The notes under the pieces: generated by a model | What the model saw: only the letters and a program-made list of their open reading frames with translations | The model's database searches: none | Told to the model about the DNA's origin: nothing | Shown: one piece after another, positions 14,748-29,800 of the stretch | Layout: each line of letters begins with the position of its first letter | Position numbering within the stretch: position 1 is the first letter of the stretch | Assembly: GCA_013396655.1 (NCBI GenBank) | Contig: WBMV01005073.1 | Span: forward strand, 434,001-498,000 | Source: Campylorhamphus procurvoides | Lineage: Eukaryota > Chordata > Aves > Passeriformes > Dendrocolaptidae | Length of the DNA stretch: 64,000 nt | Direction of reading: 5' to 3' | Position numbers and translations under genes: made by a program

Positions 14748-14782
14748 CCTAACCCTAACCCTAACCCTAACCCTAACTCTAA
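14748..14782 (-). repeat. Interstitial telomeric repeat, (TTAGGG)n
   Basis: The plus strand has four perfect CCCTAA units (14753-14776), preceded by a partial CCTAA and followed by one unit with a single change (CTCTAA), about 35 bases in all. This is the vertebrate telomere repeat, far from a chromosome end as judged by its position in a PRKN intron. The G-rich strand is the minus strand, the sense strand of PRKN, so the pre-mRNA would carry UUAGGG units with four GGG runs, enough for one G-quadruplex. Such short arrays are usually attributed to telomerase or template capture during break repair. Confidence 0.95.
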
Positions 14783-16035
14783 TGAACAAATGGTTGTCAA
14801 AACTGGAAAATAGAGATGTTTCCTCTATGACAAACCAAAGCTATGACCCTTTATCTGGATATCTTGATCAAGGATGCTTTAGCAAAAATATTTCCCGATC
14901 AGCTATCGCAAGTACCCTGCTATTCAAAACATTTCCATCAGCAGTGCAGGCCCCAATATTCTGAAGATGTTCAGCCGTGCATGTCAATGTGTGCCCCTTG
15001 GTGCAAGTGTAGAGTTACATCATGTGTTCAGATGTCTAATCAGCATCAGGAAGACATTACAGGGAGATTTGCTTCCCAAGAAAGACATGACCAATGCTAT
15101 GCACATCACTTCAAATTTTCTCAGTGAGCATGGGGTTTCACAGAAGTACTGATGGTAAGTTGTGTCCTGCATCTTCAGGGAACCTGCTGAAAGGTTCCTC
15201 CTCCAGCTGGTGCATCTGCACACCATGTGAAGACAGTATGTGTGTAACTGGACAGGGGGTCTTTTTGACTACAATTCTCAACTGTCCTCACAATTTTCTT
15301 ACTCAAAATAACAAGGAAATAGAAGGCTGGATGTTCTGGTGGCTTCGTACATTGCAAGCCCACTGTATGGCAAATGTATGATGCAAGAGAGCTGTGGTAT
15401 CATTTGAGAAGATGTAAATAACAGTTGACCGCAATGCCAAAAATGTGATTCCTTGACTCTGCTAGTAGCTCAGCTGCTGGAAGCTTCTTTGTGGTCTCTC
15501 ATGTGTCACATGTGTTAGTCAAATGGTGTCACTCAGGGCTCTATAACTTTAAATTGATGTTGGGTACAGTGAAGAATATAGGTCTGTGGAAGTAGTAATT
15601 GTTTGGAAAATCCCCTCAAGCTCCAAAGTGCTACTAAGAATACGAGAGTAATAATAATAAACCTCCCCCTGTCCAAATATTAGAAGCCACACAGTTAACC
15701 ACCTGTGAAATTATGCCATAAAACTTAACAACTTCCTTCTTTGTAGGGAAATGTCTAGACATTTGCTTTATATTCTCTGAGCTCTGCTCAGCTCTTCAAA
15801 TTGTCTTTTTGTGTATGAAAGCTAATCAGATGCTTGTTAAAACATTCTAGGATAAGCAACAACTACCACTTTCCTCACTCTTGACTAATCTTCACATTCA
15901 AAATGACACTGTATATGACAGAAAGCAACACACAGCTCTATGCTGCTGATACTGCCAGTTTTTTTCTCCCACAGCTTCAAAGCACATAGAATGAAACAGC
16001 ACTCTGAGAAAACAAATCAAAGTGGTACTCATTCC

Positions 16036-16126
16036 AGATATCACAGAATCACACAATATGCTGACTTGGAGGGGATCCACAAGGATCATTGAATCCAGCT
16101 CTTAGCCCTGCACAGAACATGTGGGG
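16036..16126 (-). mobile_element. CR1 LINE 3'-end fragment
   Basis: The plus strand reads TATCACAGAATCACACAATATG, then 'gacttggaggggatccacaaggatcattgaatccagctc' in substance. This is the reverse complement of the common avian CR1 3' end (TCACAGAATC, TTGGAAGGGA, GATCATTGAGTCCAAC motifs). The copy is severely 5'-truncated and diverged, has no coding capacity, and is in sense orientation relative to PRKN. Confidence 0.85.
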
Positions 16127-16821
16127 AAGCATGTCAAGATATCAGAAAAAATTTCCAATTTCATTTGCTGACTGGCCCATATTGAACATCTACTGAATAT
16201 TTTTAGTAATGAAAATCAAGAATTGTAAATTTCAGTAATAAAATTTTACTGGAATGGTCTTGTACCATTCTTCTCTCTGTAGCTGTTTACAGAGCTCACT
16301 TGTACAAGTGAAAAACCACAACGTTAACATGTTAAGTTATTCCAACCCTGTCATTTAATCTTACTGACTGTGAACTTAATTGGTCACTATTTTCAATTCC
16401 TTGATCCATGATCAAATGCTAAACAACTGAGTACAAGTTCTAAAGACATGACAGCTGTAGTTAAACTCTGCTACATGACAGTATAACTGAACTAGATAAG
16501 CTACCTGCTTGATTTGACTCTACCTATCATGGTCAGAAAGGGTAGTCTTTCTTACATTACAAAATACTGATTAGCTTTAAATTAAAAGGGAAGCCAGAAA
16601 GATGAATCTTTGGCTTTTCACTGTCTGTTTGCATTTTTCTTCATGTATGATATTTTCAAGTTTAAAAGAGTACAAAGAAAGAATTCTTTCCAAGACTAGT
16701 GGTGAGAGATCATATCTAAAAAAGTCCATATATGAATATACAGGAACAGTCAATCATTCTCTAGAAAAGGTGCTGCTCAACTGAATCAAAACTGCTTAAC
16801 GTGCTAGGAGGTCCCATCATT

Positions 16822-16869
16822 ATTAAGAACTTGGAACTGTCAATAATTCAAGAACTTGGAATATCAAAC
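16822..16869. repeat. Imperfect 24-bp tandem duplication
   Basis: Two adjacent copies start ATTAAGAACTTGGAACTGTC and ATTCAAGAACTTGGAATATC. They share the block AAGAACTTGGAA and a TCAA-type end at a period of about 24 bases. Divergence between copies suggests an old local duplication. Confidence 0.75.
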
Positions 16870-18581
16870 AATCAAATCAGACTGAAGAACAAAAGTAGCC
16901 AATGCTATTAAGTGACTCTAGGGCAAAAGGGAATTTCCTACACATGAGAAATAGAAATGCTACATGAACAGCTAAGTGCTAAAGAACCAATATACTACAA
17001 ATAAAATCTGGAGGGATTTAAGAGAATCTAACTGTATCTAAAAGATTTAATATAAATATGAAATTTTGCCAAAAAAATGAAGGGTCTTTTTCTGTTTTAA
17101 AGCAGAATTAGTTAAAAACACCTGACAAAGACAGGCTGAAACATTCTTCACTTGCTTGATAACAGTTTTACTTCAAATGTGTTTTTTATAGAATTTGGTA
17201 AGGAAGAGGTGAAAGAGTGAAACTATAAGGCAAATGACAGAATTGAAGTAGGACAAAAAGGCATGGAAAACCCCCACACACCTACACACACGCACAGCAC
17301 AGCAACACATCTTTAAATCTGAGAAAGACTCCTACAAGGAATAAGTTGATCCAAAGGACAGAGGAGAAAACAGCATTGAAGAACCAGCCTGCATGGAAAG
17401 GTTTCTGGTGCTTGGTAATGGTGACATGTTTCTGTACTTTAATATGCATTCAAGGGGGAATACAATAAAATATTTGTAGGATTTATGGGGCATAAAATGT
17501 GAACAACCTTTGCTAAGAGAAAAAAGGCAGGCAGATGGACAGTTTCCTTCTTTTACACAATGCTGTGCCTCAAATTGCACAGTTTCCATGAGCATTTCCA
17601 ACCACATCAATTGACGAATGGGACCAGTTACAATGTGGACTTTCCTATGTCATTTCCACACTGTCCAAAGAGCTGCAAGATGGATCAAACACTTGGGAGC
17701 TCTGAAATTGTGAATTGTACGAACTAGACAGATTTCTTTTTTAAAGGTTAAGTTAAATGTTTCTTTCCCCATAAAATGCCCACAGTGATTCTGAGACAGT
17801 GTCTAGTTTGTTCTGTGCTATTGTGAAGTATCAGCAGTGCCATTTCATAAGCAGCTGGCTATTTGAAGGAAAAAGATTATCTAATCAAATCCTGGCAGTG
17901 GGAACTCACAAGAAATGTCAAAACTAATGTCACTCTAAACTAGGACTGGTTTTCTGTAAAGCAGTATTTAGAAAGACTCCATGGGTAAGAACTCTCCTTA
18001 GGTTTAAGTATGTTAGTCACTGGCAGCATATAAGCATTCTGCAATGTTGCACTAACTAGATTTTATCTGTATCACCTGCCTTTTATTTGGGACTCAGTAC
18101 TTCTAGAGCAAAGTCTGCTATAGATTGGAATGAGCAGAGTCAAGCAGCTATGGGGAAAGTTGTTGATGGCCTATCTCACCAATTCATCTTCCAAACCAAA
18201 TGGAATGGGAAGAGGTCAGAAAAAGACTCTTTTCTTTGATAAGAAGCATGTTTAAATGGATATCTTCCTTTAACTGAGTAATAACATCAGAAAACAAAAA
18301 ATAGGGCCATTGTTTATGTTCCCTCATTGTGCAATTAACCTGATATTTTGGAGTAGGACAAATAATTACTGTGATTTATATGCCTCACTCCAACATTTGC
18401 CTTTTGCACACTACCACACTGTTGACTCAAGATGGTATTATGTTCCCAGATGATCTTTTGCCATGTTGCTGTCTCTCAAAACATTTTTTCTCTCAGCATA
18501 CAGCTGCTTGTACTTGTCTATGTATAGAAACTTTACATTTATCCTTACCAAATCATTTTCAAGTTTCAAACTGTTTGCTGT

Positions 18582-18591
18582 CCCCCCCCCC
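18582..18591. repeat. (C)10 homopolymer
   Basis: Ten consecutive cytosines, unusual in this AT-rich intron and prone to length error in sequencing. The sense strand of PRKN here is G-rich. Confidence 0.9.
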
Positions 18592-20783
18592 ATTACATAT
18601 CCTACGTAAATTTAATAGCCTTACACTATAATCATTCATCAAGGCATCAGAGAAAATACTAAGGCCAATCAACCTCAGGACAGATTTGAAACAACCCTCC
18701 ACTTTGATTGTGAAATGCTGATAAATAGTCTATACACAGCTTTCCAACTAATTATGTATTCACCTAATGAAATTATCATCTGGTCTCATATTTCCTAGTC
18801 GGCCTATGTGAATTTTATGTGCAACAATGTAAGAAGCTTTGTTGGATTCAATATAGAAAACATAATCTACTTCTCTTCCACCCACAAGTCCTGTTACTTT
18901 GGCATAACAAAGTTAGATTGATGCGATAGACTCTTAAGTCCATGAGTCCTCCTGAGACTTTATCTTTTTGTCCTCTAGCTTATTACTAGTAGTTTAATTA
19001 TTTGCTACAATTTCCCCTCAGGAACTCAGGCTAAACCCACTGGTCTATAAGTCTCAGATGAGGGTTTTTTTTTCCTATTTTTAGGCATAAACTATATGCT
19101 ATTGCCTTTTGAAAGATCTTCCCTACATATACCCTTTGAAGTGACAAATAATATTCTGGATTTTCTTCAGCCTTTCTTAAAGGAAAAATTTCATCAGGCC
19201 AAGTGGATTTGAAAATATCTTTTCCACTATAGCTGGTACTTTTTAATTCTGTTTCACTGGTTTTAGCTCTGCTAACCATTTAAACAGGTTTGATTTTTTT
19301 AAATTTAGATTTAAACAAAAAAGTAAACACTTTTGTCTTCTTGGAACAGTTTTATGATATGTATTTCTCTCAATGAGAAGTGAACCCACAGCTTCCTTGA
19401 TCTTTCATGCTACTGTTTCTCTTACTTATTTATGGAAAGCTTTCTCTATAGTGTTTGGTAGACCTCATATTAAAAATATTTTATTTCACATCTTGCACTT
19501 TCTGACTGTCCCCTGGGTGTTTTCTGTTTTTCTAGCTATTCAAAATGATACAACCTCCTTAAATTTTGTGTTCACTTCTTTCTTAAATTTCAGGGCATAA
19601 AAAAGGTCATTGTTCAAAAAAGTTGGTCTTCTTTTAACCTTCCAAGTCCTCCTTTACATTGAGACAATTTACCATTGCACCTTTATGATTTCTTTACTGA
19701 ATTATCAGCTCCCTTTTTCTGCTTAGAACTGATTTCTTATCAGTTACCCAAGAGTGCTTATTCCTACTTTTCAGAATTCCCTCTAGCTTCACTTGCAGAA
19801 GTACATTTTTTGTTTGCTTTTGTCTAGAAGACTTACTCTAAAAAAAAAAATCTATCTCTAAAAGACTAAATTTATTTCAGGAGTTGACCACTGGTCATAC
19901 ATATGGAAGAATTTAAAAACTGTTTTGGTTTTGTTTTTCTGAAACATAACGAAGGAGAACTTATTTGAATGACACTGATAACATTTTTGTGACCACAAAA
20001 CATTGCAAATGTTATTAGGGCAGTTTATTTCTGCCATGTGTCATCTCTTCAGCAGGAATACTCTGCATGGGCTAAATGTTTTTTAATGCAGTTTTAAATA
20101 GTTATATGTCACACTCTGAAAATAAAGAGTGAAATGTTAGTTCTCTGTTGACTGAAATCATGTAAGAGATCCTTTGCTAATAATTAATGTCACACCCCAC
20201 TGGGACAAACACTATTTACATGGCTTATAATAAAAACAATTCAAAAACACTAATGTGTTTCCCTGAACACTGAAACTTGTGATGCATTTTATGAAAACAC
20301 CACTGGTGAGAACCACATCAGCATATAAAAACTATTATTGTATTGTACATTTATTGTTTATTTCTTCTTTGATTTATTTAACTCACCAATTACCAGTTTT
20401 TGTCACTCCTCTCATAGGAGGATATGGTGAGTTTCTAACTCAGAGCACTGCTACTGTTTGGCAGCTACCTTTTCTTCCATCTCCAAATCCAAAACATTTT
20501 CCCCAATAACTTTAGGTAACTACATTATGCCCAGAAAAAGTTTCCTGTCAGTGTAAAAGACTTTAAAATATGATGATTACAGATACTTGAAAACACAAAA
20601 TTTGTTATGTATATACATTCACGTAAAAATTCTCCAATGACCAGGAACTCATGCAAAATATCACAGTCATGTGGTCAGGCTGTTCTTTATACATTTGATG
20701 CTTATACATCTTTGTAAAACCACTCACTCTGTACTCCCATTACTCCTTTCACATCCATGCATTGCAACTCCTAGAAACATTTC

Positions 20784-20896
20784 ATGATATCACAGAATCT
20801 TTAGGGTTGGGAGGGATGTTAATGATCACCTATTTCCAATCCTGCTGTCATGGGCAGAGATGTCACCCATTAGATCAGGTTGCTATAAGCACCCCA
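20784..20896 (-). mobile_element. CR1 LINE 3'-end fragment
   Basis: Diverged reverse-complement CR1 tail. Visible motifs are ATCACAGAATC, TTAGGGTTGGGAGGGA, TTCCAATCCTGCTGTCATGG, GGGCAGAGATGTCACC and AGATCAGGTTGCT. They align in order with the avian CR1 3' untranslated region. It is truncated and non-coding, and in sense orientation relative to PRKN. Confidence 0.87.
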
Positions 20897-23800
20897 ATTC
20901 TGTATTAATTTATACAAAGACATGGCAGGTAGTTTCCCATAATTCTGAATACACACAGTCAAGGCACATATTATCTCATCTATGCTTTTATTCCTTTATG
21001 TGAGATGCACACCCCAAAGGATTTAATAAACTATAGGTTTTCCTACAGAATATGCATTTTCAGACTCAGCTAGGGATCTCCAGAGAACACCCCACCCCCT
21101 CACCTTCCCACATATTAGCTGTTACTCTCTGTTTCCACCTGCTCACTAGGGATGAAACAAGCAACCAGCCAGAGGTGTGATACCACCTCACATAAAGTCA
21201 CAGCTCTCAGCAGAGGAGGCAGGCTAATGTTCCCCTTGTCTCCTTCCAGGCTGTTCCCACAAAATGCAGGAGCAGATCCTCACTCTTAAGAGAGGAGGTG
21301 AAGATATTGATGCTTCAGAGAGTTTTGAATAATCAGTAAGTGCCCACCAGGTCCTCCCAGACCATACTGTACAGCTTGTTGCACCATTTTCCTATTTACT
21401 CCTCATCCATCCCCAGGGGGATCTTGCAGATTTTATTTTTGATCTTCTGGTGGTTTTCAAGATTTCAGTTTTCTGATTTAGGTCAAATGTCAGTGAAAGA
21501 CTATGCCACCAACAGATACATTCAACTGATTTTTTTTTCTTTCTCCCAGAATTTGACAAAGCTCAATAAGATTTTTCCATAAACATCCTTACCATAAAGA
21601 AATTTCAAAAACCGTATTAAAGAGACATACAAGAATTTCCCTAAAATAAGGGAATGTAATATTTATACTAATTTCAGTTTGAAAGGAAAAGTAAGTAGAA
21701 AAAAAGTCTCTGTGGAACATGCCCCATGCCTATTTTTTATTTGCAGACTATATTTAATATTAAATACTGGCTTTGGTTTGGTGGTCTAAAAGTCAATCTT
21801 TTCTAAAATAACTATATCAGGCGTGCATAAGAGACTTATTAATATCATTACTTGATTTTACATGTGTCAGCATTTTCACTGGCAAAAATTGACAGCGGTA
21901 AGTGCAAAACATACTATTGCCATTTGGTATTTCTAAATGGAAACCATGTCCAGTCTTACCAGCCTCTTTTACTGCTCATTTAGTCTGAACAAGTGAGTCA
22001 CCGGTACCTTTAAATCTCACTCTTTATCTTTTCATTTATGTCTCTTAAGTGTCAGTGGAATAAATCTGCTATCATGGTAGTTATTGTCAGCCAATTTAAT
22101 GTGAGAGCTTTTAGGAAAAAAAAAAGAATGGCATGAATTATTTAATTTTTGAGAAATAAAGGGCTAAATTGGAGTTAACTGAGACTTGGTTATCCACCCA
22201 TGATTTTCTGCCCCCAGTCAAGGCCTCCATTCACAGAAATATTATATTATCCTTATCAGAATTCTTCCTTTTCTTCTCTCTCATGATGGTTTATGAGCAC
22301 ACACTGCATGCTGGTTTTCTATTATTTCCCACTGAATTACAGTTGGTCACAGTTCTCCAAATCTATGCCCTTGCTTTTCATTCAGAATATTATTACTGTG
22401 TAAGGAATGTCTTTTATTTAATTTGGTCATTATATGTTCATTTTATTTTTTTTTCATAGTTCGCCCTTGACTTTGCAACATCTTCTTTACTTCCTTTATT
22501 ACAGCTTAGTGACCTTAATATAATTGTTAAGGCTGAGATGCAACTTCTATTCTAAACTCACTTTCATAAGCTTATAACTTTTCCCAGATATTCTCTTTCA
22601 GGCTGAGTGTTTTTTATGCTTATGCTTTGTTAGAAGTGGATTTTTGTTTGAAGCTTCATAAGCATCATCTATTTGTTTTGAGTTATCCAACTTGAAAAGA
22701 CAGCAGTCTTGCAGCAATCAAGAGTTCTCAGATGCTTTTTTTCGACTCTGATAATTGAAAATCAGCTTTGTTTCAGCACTTCAAAATCAGCTTTGATTGT
22801 GGAATGGTGATTTTGCTATCTTTTTGAAATGGTTTTGAAATAATAAAGTTCTGCATGTGACATGATTATTAAATAACTTACTGAAATACTAGTGATGAGG
22901 AAAGTTGAGCTCAGAATAACTGTTCCACTTAATACTATTTTAGAAAGCTGTTCATTTTCTGTATAAGAACTACATTTAGCTATACTTTAAATATTTTTAA
23001 TGTCGATTTCCTCACACTCTTCAAGAAGCATAGCCCAAACAGATGCATTAGAGATTATCCAGTCAATCTGGGTTCTATGTAGTACATAGAAGTAACACAA
23101 CAAGTGCAATGAAAAATAAACATTTCTCTTGTACTGATGAAAAGATAAGCTTCATTCCACAGACATACTATTGTAATTGTAATGTGTCTGAAAGAGCTTT
23201 TTCTTAAAGGCCCAAGAAGAAATTCTATGTAAACCCAGGAGCAGCACTGGGAAGCTTTAGACAATATCTTTTTTGTCTTCAGAGAAAAGATATTCTTCAG
23301 GAAAAGTGTCAGTGCACACTACCCATAGATTTTCTATGGCCCCTCCCTATAGTATGCTTATGCTCTACATTGTGTGCCACTCTTTATTTCATCACAAAGA
23401 GTTTTATAGTCTCAATAAGTAATCATTTTATGCCCTACTCATGAGAAAAGGTATAGCCTTGAAAAAATGAACCAAGAGCCTGGCTGACCAACAGAGATTT
23501 TATGTATTTCAGAGATTCAAGCTAAAGCTGAGAAAGGCACTCTTCATCCATTTCTTTGATCAGCTAATGAGGAAATAAAAACACTTGCAAACATTTTTTA
23601 ATTGTGAATGATCCTTTTAGTAAAAACATATGCCATTACTTGTAAGTTCCAAACTGACATAAATTACTGTTTTCCATATTTGTACTTAGAATAGACTCAA
23701 ACCCCAAACCTCTATTACACTTTTTCACTCTGACATCAAACAACATGAAGACCACAAGTGCCACAAAAGCTGTAGAAAGAAATGCTTTTTCTGGGATCTA

Positions 23801-26800
23801 TGTGAGCTGCTCACTTTATGAGTCTTGTGATTTACTTCTGAGTTGGGCTACAGGCTACAAGTATACCGGATGCATAATGAGGATAAATTTCCTTTAGCAT
23901 TCAGAACTTTAAATTTTTCCCCTGGCTAACCTACAAATGCCAGTCAACAGATTCATTCCAATCTTTAGTCTTATTGTTCTGGTCGTATCTTTTTACTCCA
24001 TCATTTCTCATTGATTAAGCTCCTCTTGCATTTTGCAATAATGTAAAAATACAATTCAAAGTACCTCAGGAGGCCTTCACATGAAACATCACATGAAAGA
24101 CAATAAATAGGCTTCCTTTGATTCACACTTATTTTTCTTTTCATTTATAAATGATTTCCTGCATTCAGCCCATGATTCCCTTTCTTGCCCAAACAGGGAA
24201 AGTTTTCAGGAGATAGCTCAAATAACCCTCTTACGCAATTAGAATCCTTCCCTCAGTGGCTGCCATTCTCAAGCAGCACATCCTGTTCTGATTGCATTAT
24301 TGTTCCCTCTCCAGTGACTCAGTGATAGATCTGTTTATTCATACCAAATACTCCACTAACACCTAGTTCTGCTAATTTGCAAATTCATTGGTATTCATCT
24401 TATCGATTATAAAACTGCAGTCAGTAAGCAAGGAAGCTCAGGCACCTCTTGTAGTCTGGGACAGGCTGTTATAACCAAGACTCTTTAATCTATTAGCTGA
24501 AGTAAATACAGGTTGATTTAAAATGGCTACACTTCTCCATTACGTGAAAAGTGGTTTTTTCTATCAAATAAGGGAGAATAATCTTACCCTGTATGTGAGA
24601 TATGAAGTCAGAAGACAGAGATCTGTTTTTCATGCATATAGGAATTAACTGGTAATTCCTATAAACAGTTTATTTTTCTTTCTCTCTGATTTTTGTATCC
24701 CATGTCTTTCTTGATGGATCACATGATATACATTGTCCCCTGACTGTCAGACATATTTCTAGGCATATTTGTTGAAAAGGAGAGGAGCAGCAAGCAAAAA
24801 GTAGCTGCAAATTCTCTCCAGTCATAAACTTCCTTAATATTTAAGACTTGATAGAATTACGAGTTCATCTAATATAATCTCCTGAGCATCATAAGCCATT
24901 AAATATCACCCAGATACTGCTACATGGAGCCAAATTATTTTAATTAGACAAGAGCACTTCAGTTGTCAAGAGACTAAACTGTAGTGTGCCACAGGCATAG
25001 GCCAAAATAGACAACGATGTCATCAAAGCCTGAGGCTTTTGCAATAACAAGGAATTTCTAGGTGAGAAATGCCCCCCAAATGTTTGGAGATCGTAGGTAG
25101 TTCATGCACCAACTCTGGCACAGAATATCAAGTCCCTACCAGTAAGTCCTGAGAGAAAATTTAGACTTTCTTCAAATCTGGTGATGATTTTAATCCTGAT
25201 CTGAGCACATCAGAGTATGACCTACTCAGTGGGTACCTACAAACAGGAGCCTCTCCAGAGAAGGTATTTTTTTTTGGAGCTGTTTTTTCACATTGCTGAA
25301 ATCAATTTACAGTGAGCTGTGGATATTTTAAATTATGTGCATTTTTGCACTGCATCCACTGTAAATGTTGGGTTTTTTCCACAGGTGAAGAAATTTGAAA
25401 CCCAGGCTCCTTCAGCTCTGGAATCTGCATACTGAATGAGTGACAAAATCAAGGGTTTGGTATCTCTAATAGGAAAATCCCTAGCACACTTCCAGGGGAC
25501 TGTTTGGTCTAGCAGTTTACAAAGATTATGATTTACTTGATAAATCCTGAAATCAAGTATTGACATGATTTTAAACCTGCCCGCTATTATATCTCAGCCC
25601 TCAATTTTACAGTGGATCTCACATGCTTGCAATTTTAGCTCATTCCCTGTTTCAGACAAATCGCTAAAACTGGGACCATTTATCTTCTGCAAAATATTTG
25701 TTCACAATCCCAATCTGAGCAGGTTTACATTCACAGAGACCAGTTTTATCCACTCTAGTTCTTAGGTCTGTGTGTCTAGTTTTGACTTATCTTTACAAGT
25801 AAAAACTTGATTTTATCCTAGTTTTCGCTAATACAATTTCCCTGACTCAAATACAACATTATTCCTCTATCGGCGTTCTTATGCTAGATTACAGAAGCCT
25901 CCATCCCTTTATTGAGTAACTACGTTGTTCTCTCTACTTCCTTGCTCCTGTCTCAGAATACATATGACAGATTTTAAATGGCGAACTACTAGATAGGCCA
26001 CAGAATAATAAATCAAGCCAAACCACTTAAGACACTGCACATTCAATTTGTAATGTATATGTACAACAGCCATTTTCCAGATGCCTGCATGATGCTGAAG
26101 TCAGGTAAAAGCTATACCCTACATAAATCAAGGGGTACAGAATTTCCTCACAGGATATGGGTCATCTCGTAATATTCCAGGTATCTAGCAAGTAAAAAGT
26201 AAGAAGTTTTAGTTTTAGCTCAGACTGGAAGAGAATCACATGTTTTCTAACAGTGCTTTTCTAGCTAGTTCTCCATGATTTGGGATGTAAAGGAAAAAGC
26301 AGTTATTCTTCTACTATTGAACCAAGTGCAAGTAATTGATTTGTTCTCTGTATAAAAGGTATATATTTTGCTTTTGCTAGTCCTATGAACTAATGTGATC
26401 TATATTATTAAAAATGGAAACATTCTCTGGATTGCTTTATCCACTCCCTGCTGACAGTAGAGTTTCATATCAGTCACCAGATCAATGAATCACAGCACTG
26501 CAAGATATGGACAATGGATATTATGCGCATTGACTGCAATACATAACGTGTTAATTGTACACTGCAATTCTGGGGTAAACATTTTATTAAAACATCAACA
26601 TTCTACTACATCTTAAAAACCCCCACACTTTTACAGTTCTTTTTAACCCATATAAAACAATACCAGCAAAACCCCATTACAAATCTAAAAAGAATTTTGG
26701 GCAGCATGAGAAAGTCTGTCAGATTTTAGCAATGAAACAACTTGCTTAGCTACTGAAGCATAATGTGTCAACAAGATGGAATTCCACTTTCTAAAGGCTG

Positions 26801-29800
26801 GAGTGCCCACTTAATAGAAGAAAACAATACATGATTACTGCTTAGAGCTTGTGGCGCAATGCTAGCAGCTCAGCATTTAGCAATAATAGAAAATATCTGC
26901 CTCATTTTCATTCCCCTTGAAAAAACTTCCTATACAATGTTATGAAACACTCCTGCTGTGAGCTGGTTTCTTAATCACAGCAATATCTTCAGCTATTACG
27001 TTATCCATGGTGATACCTTTCTGGTGAATTCTCTTAAAAGCAAAAATTTAATGACATACAGAATAAGGACAGATACCTGAAATGTAATAACAAGATAACA
27101 AAGAGTAACCCTTCAATTTTGCTGTGGGTACTAGATAGCAGCAATCTCCTATTTCCATTTTAGTGCTTTGCAAATGACACAAAGGTCTCAAGGCCTTCTC
27201 TTTTCTGAATTATTCCTCTCTTTTTCAAAACGTTGGAGCCTCTTACTTTTGCTTCTGCTACAACTTTCATTCCCATCTTAAAACTATGAGTAAAATTTAG
27301 ATCATTGTGCACAGAACCCTTCTTTATCCACGAAATTTTCTTCATCTGATTATAAAATTTAAGAGATTTTTTTTCGGTGCAAGTATCTTCAAAGGTTGTC
27401 TTGAATTACCACTAGTCATCTTGACTATCTTTGTATCTCCAAATATTTTAAAAGCTGCCTATTTTCTCTTTCCATACATTGAAGATTCTTGCAGTACTAC
27501 TAATGTAGGAAAAAAGTACATGTCCTGAACCAAATACTTATACCTACATCTTTGTTTGGAAATAAAGTCTTTGAGTTTTGTCAGACTTTCAAACACTTTG
27601 ATCAGGCAATAGATATGGAATAACGCAATAAAACCAGACTTGAGGGATAGACTGCAGAAAGAAAGTCCATGCCGATGATGACAATGTATTGCGTTAAAAC
27701 TGAACTTCACAATAAAATCATAACTGCCAGATGCGGAAACTGCTTTTCACTTCTAGTGTAGGGTACTCAGACAAACTCTTACGCACTTTCACATACATGA
27801 AACAGTTCTGAAACAGTATTTGCAATCTAGTTCATGTTCCGGAGGGAGTATAGGTGCATTCACATAGCACTCTGAGATACAAACCCCTAAATTAAACAAC
27901 CTTGCTACAGAAGTTTAGAAGGACACACATAACTAACAAAATCATCATTTGTATTTATGACAATTAAGTGGTTAGGAACTTGTTCCTTGGAATTTTTATA
28001 ATTCAGAGCTGTCTCCTCAAAACAAAAGATTTTCTCTGAATATTCAGGATTTGACTACATGCATATTACTGGGCTTAACAAAGACATCACTGAAGATGAA
28101 ACGTGCGTGAGAGGAAATGCATGAACATGAGATGATGAATCACAAAAAAGAACTTTGCAAACAACAGAAATACGTATTGCACCTCTGAAACTATTTTAGA
28201 GTGTCCTCTATTCTATTAAGCTTTCTGAAAAGGCAGACAATTATTAATTCTACAAACATGCTCCAATTGCTTTTGACATGTGCTTCCTTAGCCATGGAAG
28301 AAGAATGCAAGAAGAAATCAATGCGAAAAAATTGCTGGGTAGAGTGAAGTTGCCTTAGGGATTTTGCTTTATGTAATAAAACAGCCTAGGAATTCTATTT
28401 ATAAGGAAGACATGGTATTTATATCTATACATTTTCAGGGACCTCTTGCAGTCTGAAGCCTTAAAATTTTACCTGTCTTAGAAGAGAACACATCTTTAGT
28501 GAAATCTTGATGTTCTTCAATGCACTATGCTTACAGAACAGTAAATACAGTGTAAAGGACGTGAAATAACCCCAGATTTTGTGCTCTCTTTGCAAGTCTA
28601 TAAAATTTACTTTGCCATTGCACATTTAATACACTGAGTTGGAGTACTCACAGAGTTTCAGATTAGGGGATCTGAATGAAGAGTTACAAAAACATCAATT
28701 ATGACTGCTTATTCCTAAAACCATTTAAATTGTTGCCCAGACCTTAGCAAGGGATTATCAAACAACAGACAATCTCTGGAAATACATTCTTCTCCCTGTT
28801 TATGTAAGCTATGCTAGGAATGAATAAACTCAAAGGGAAAAGACCAACATACAGCTTCATCTCCACTATCCATAATCTCCCATGTCACCTCATTCCAAGA
28901 GATAGGTCAACTGATATTGCATGCTGCAAAAAAATTTATACTGTTGTGGTGCAAAAGGTGGGATGCAGTTTCACATCAGTCAGTTATCTCACTGAAAGAT
29001 ACTGGGAACATTTTGTAAGGCAGCAGAACTGTATGTGGAGAAACCAAGAGAGACTTGTTGATACACAAGTAGTATAGTCCGTTTTGAAGATACATTCTTA
29101 TCTGTTTTTAACTCCAACCTTCTTTAATATGTGGTAAATAATATGTCAGTATAATATAAAACAAGACAGAAATGTTTTATTCATAGAGATTTTATATGTC
29201 TTGTTTACTACAACTTTTCCTGTACCCAGTCCAGCTGGTACAATATGCACCATCTTCTATGTTTTGTTGCTGCTTTGTAGTATTAAATATGTCAAAATTT
29301 TATAGTTGAGCAACAGAAGTTAGTAACATAGGTCTGATGCATAGTAATGAAGGTAGAACACTGTATAACGGCAATACCTTAGTAAATCAATTAAGATATT
29401 TATGGCTAATGATAAGAAATATGAAAAACTAGACAAGAGTGCAGTCACTCAGTGGTACCACAACATGGCTATAAGTGAGGACTATTCATAATCATTAAAA
29501 GGATATCTGCAGGCTACTTTTCGTTCAAAATATATCTCCTTGTTCTATTTTTTGGCCTGAAAAGACAGCAGTGCTTGACTGCAAAGGGTACATATGGGGG
29601 TGCTTAAATTTAAATCTCTGTCCTCACCTTTTTGATACAGTTTTATACAGGTATTTAGTAGGCTGTTTCTGGGCCCCACATGTTGCTGTTTTCAAATTTC
29701 CTGAGACAAAGCAAAATTCTCATTTCACATAACAGAGAAAGAAACTGAGGAAATCAAAATGTCTGCATCTGGCTCAGTCACCTGTTCATTATTCAATGTT

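Noticed and set aside
20101..20140. Small hairpin CACTCT/AGAGTG
   Set aside because: Six-base arms with a loop of about eight bases are expected many times by chance in 64 kb.
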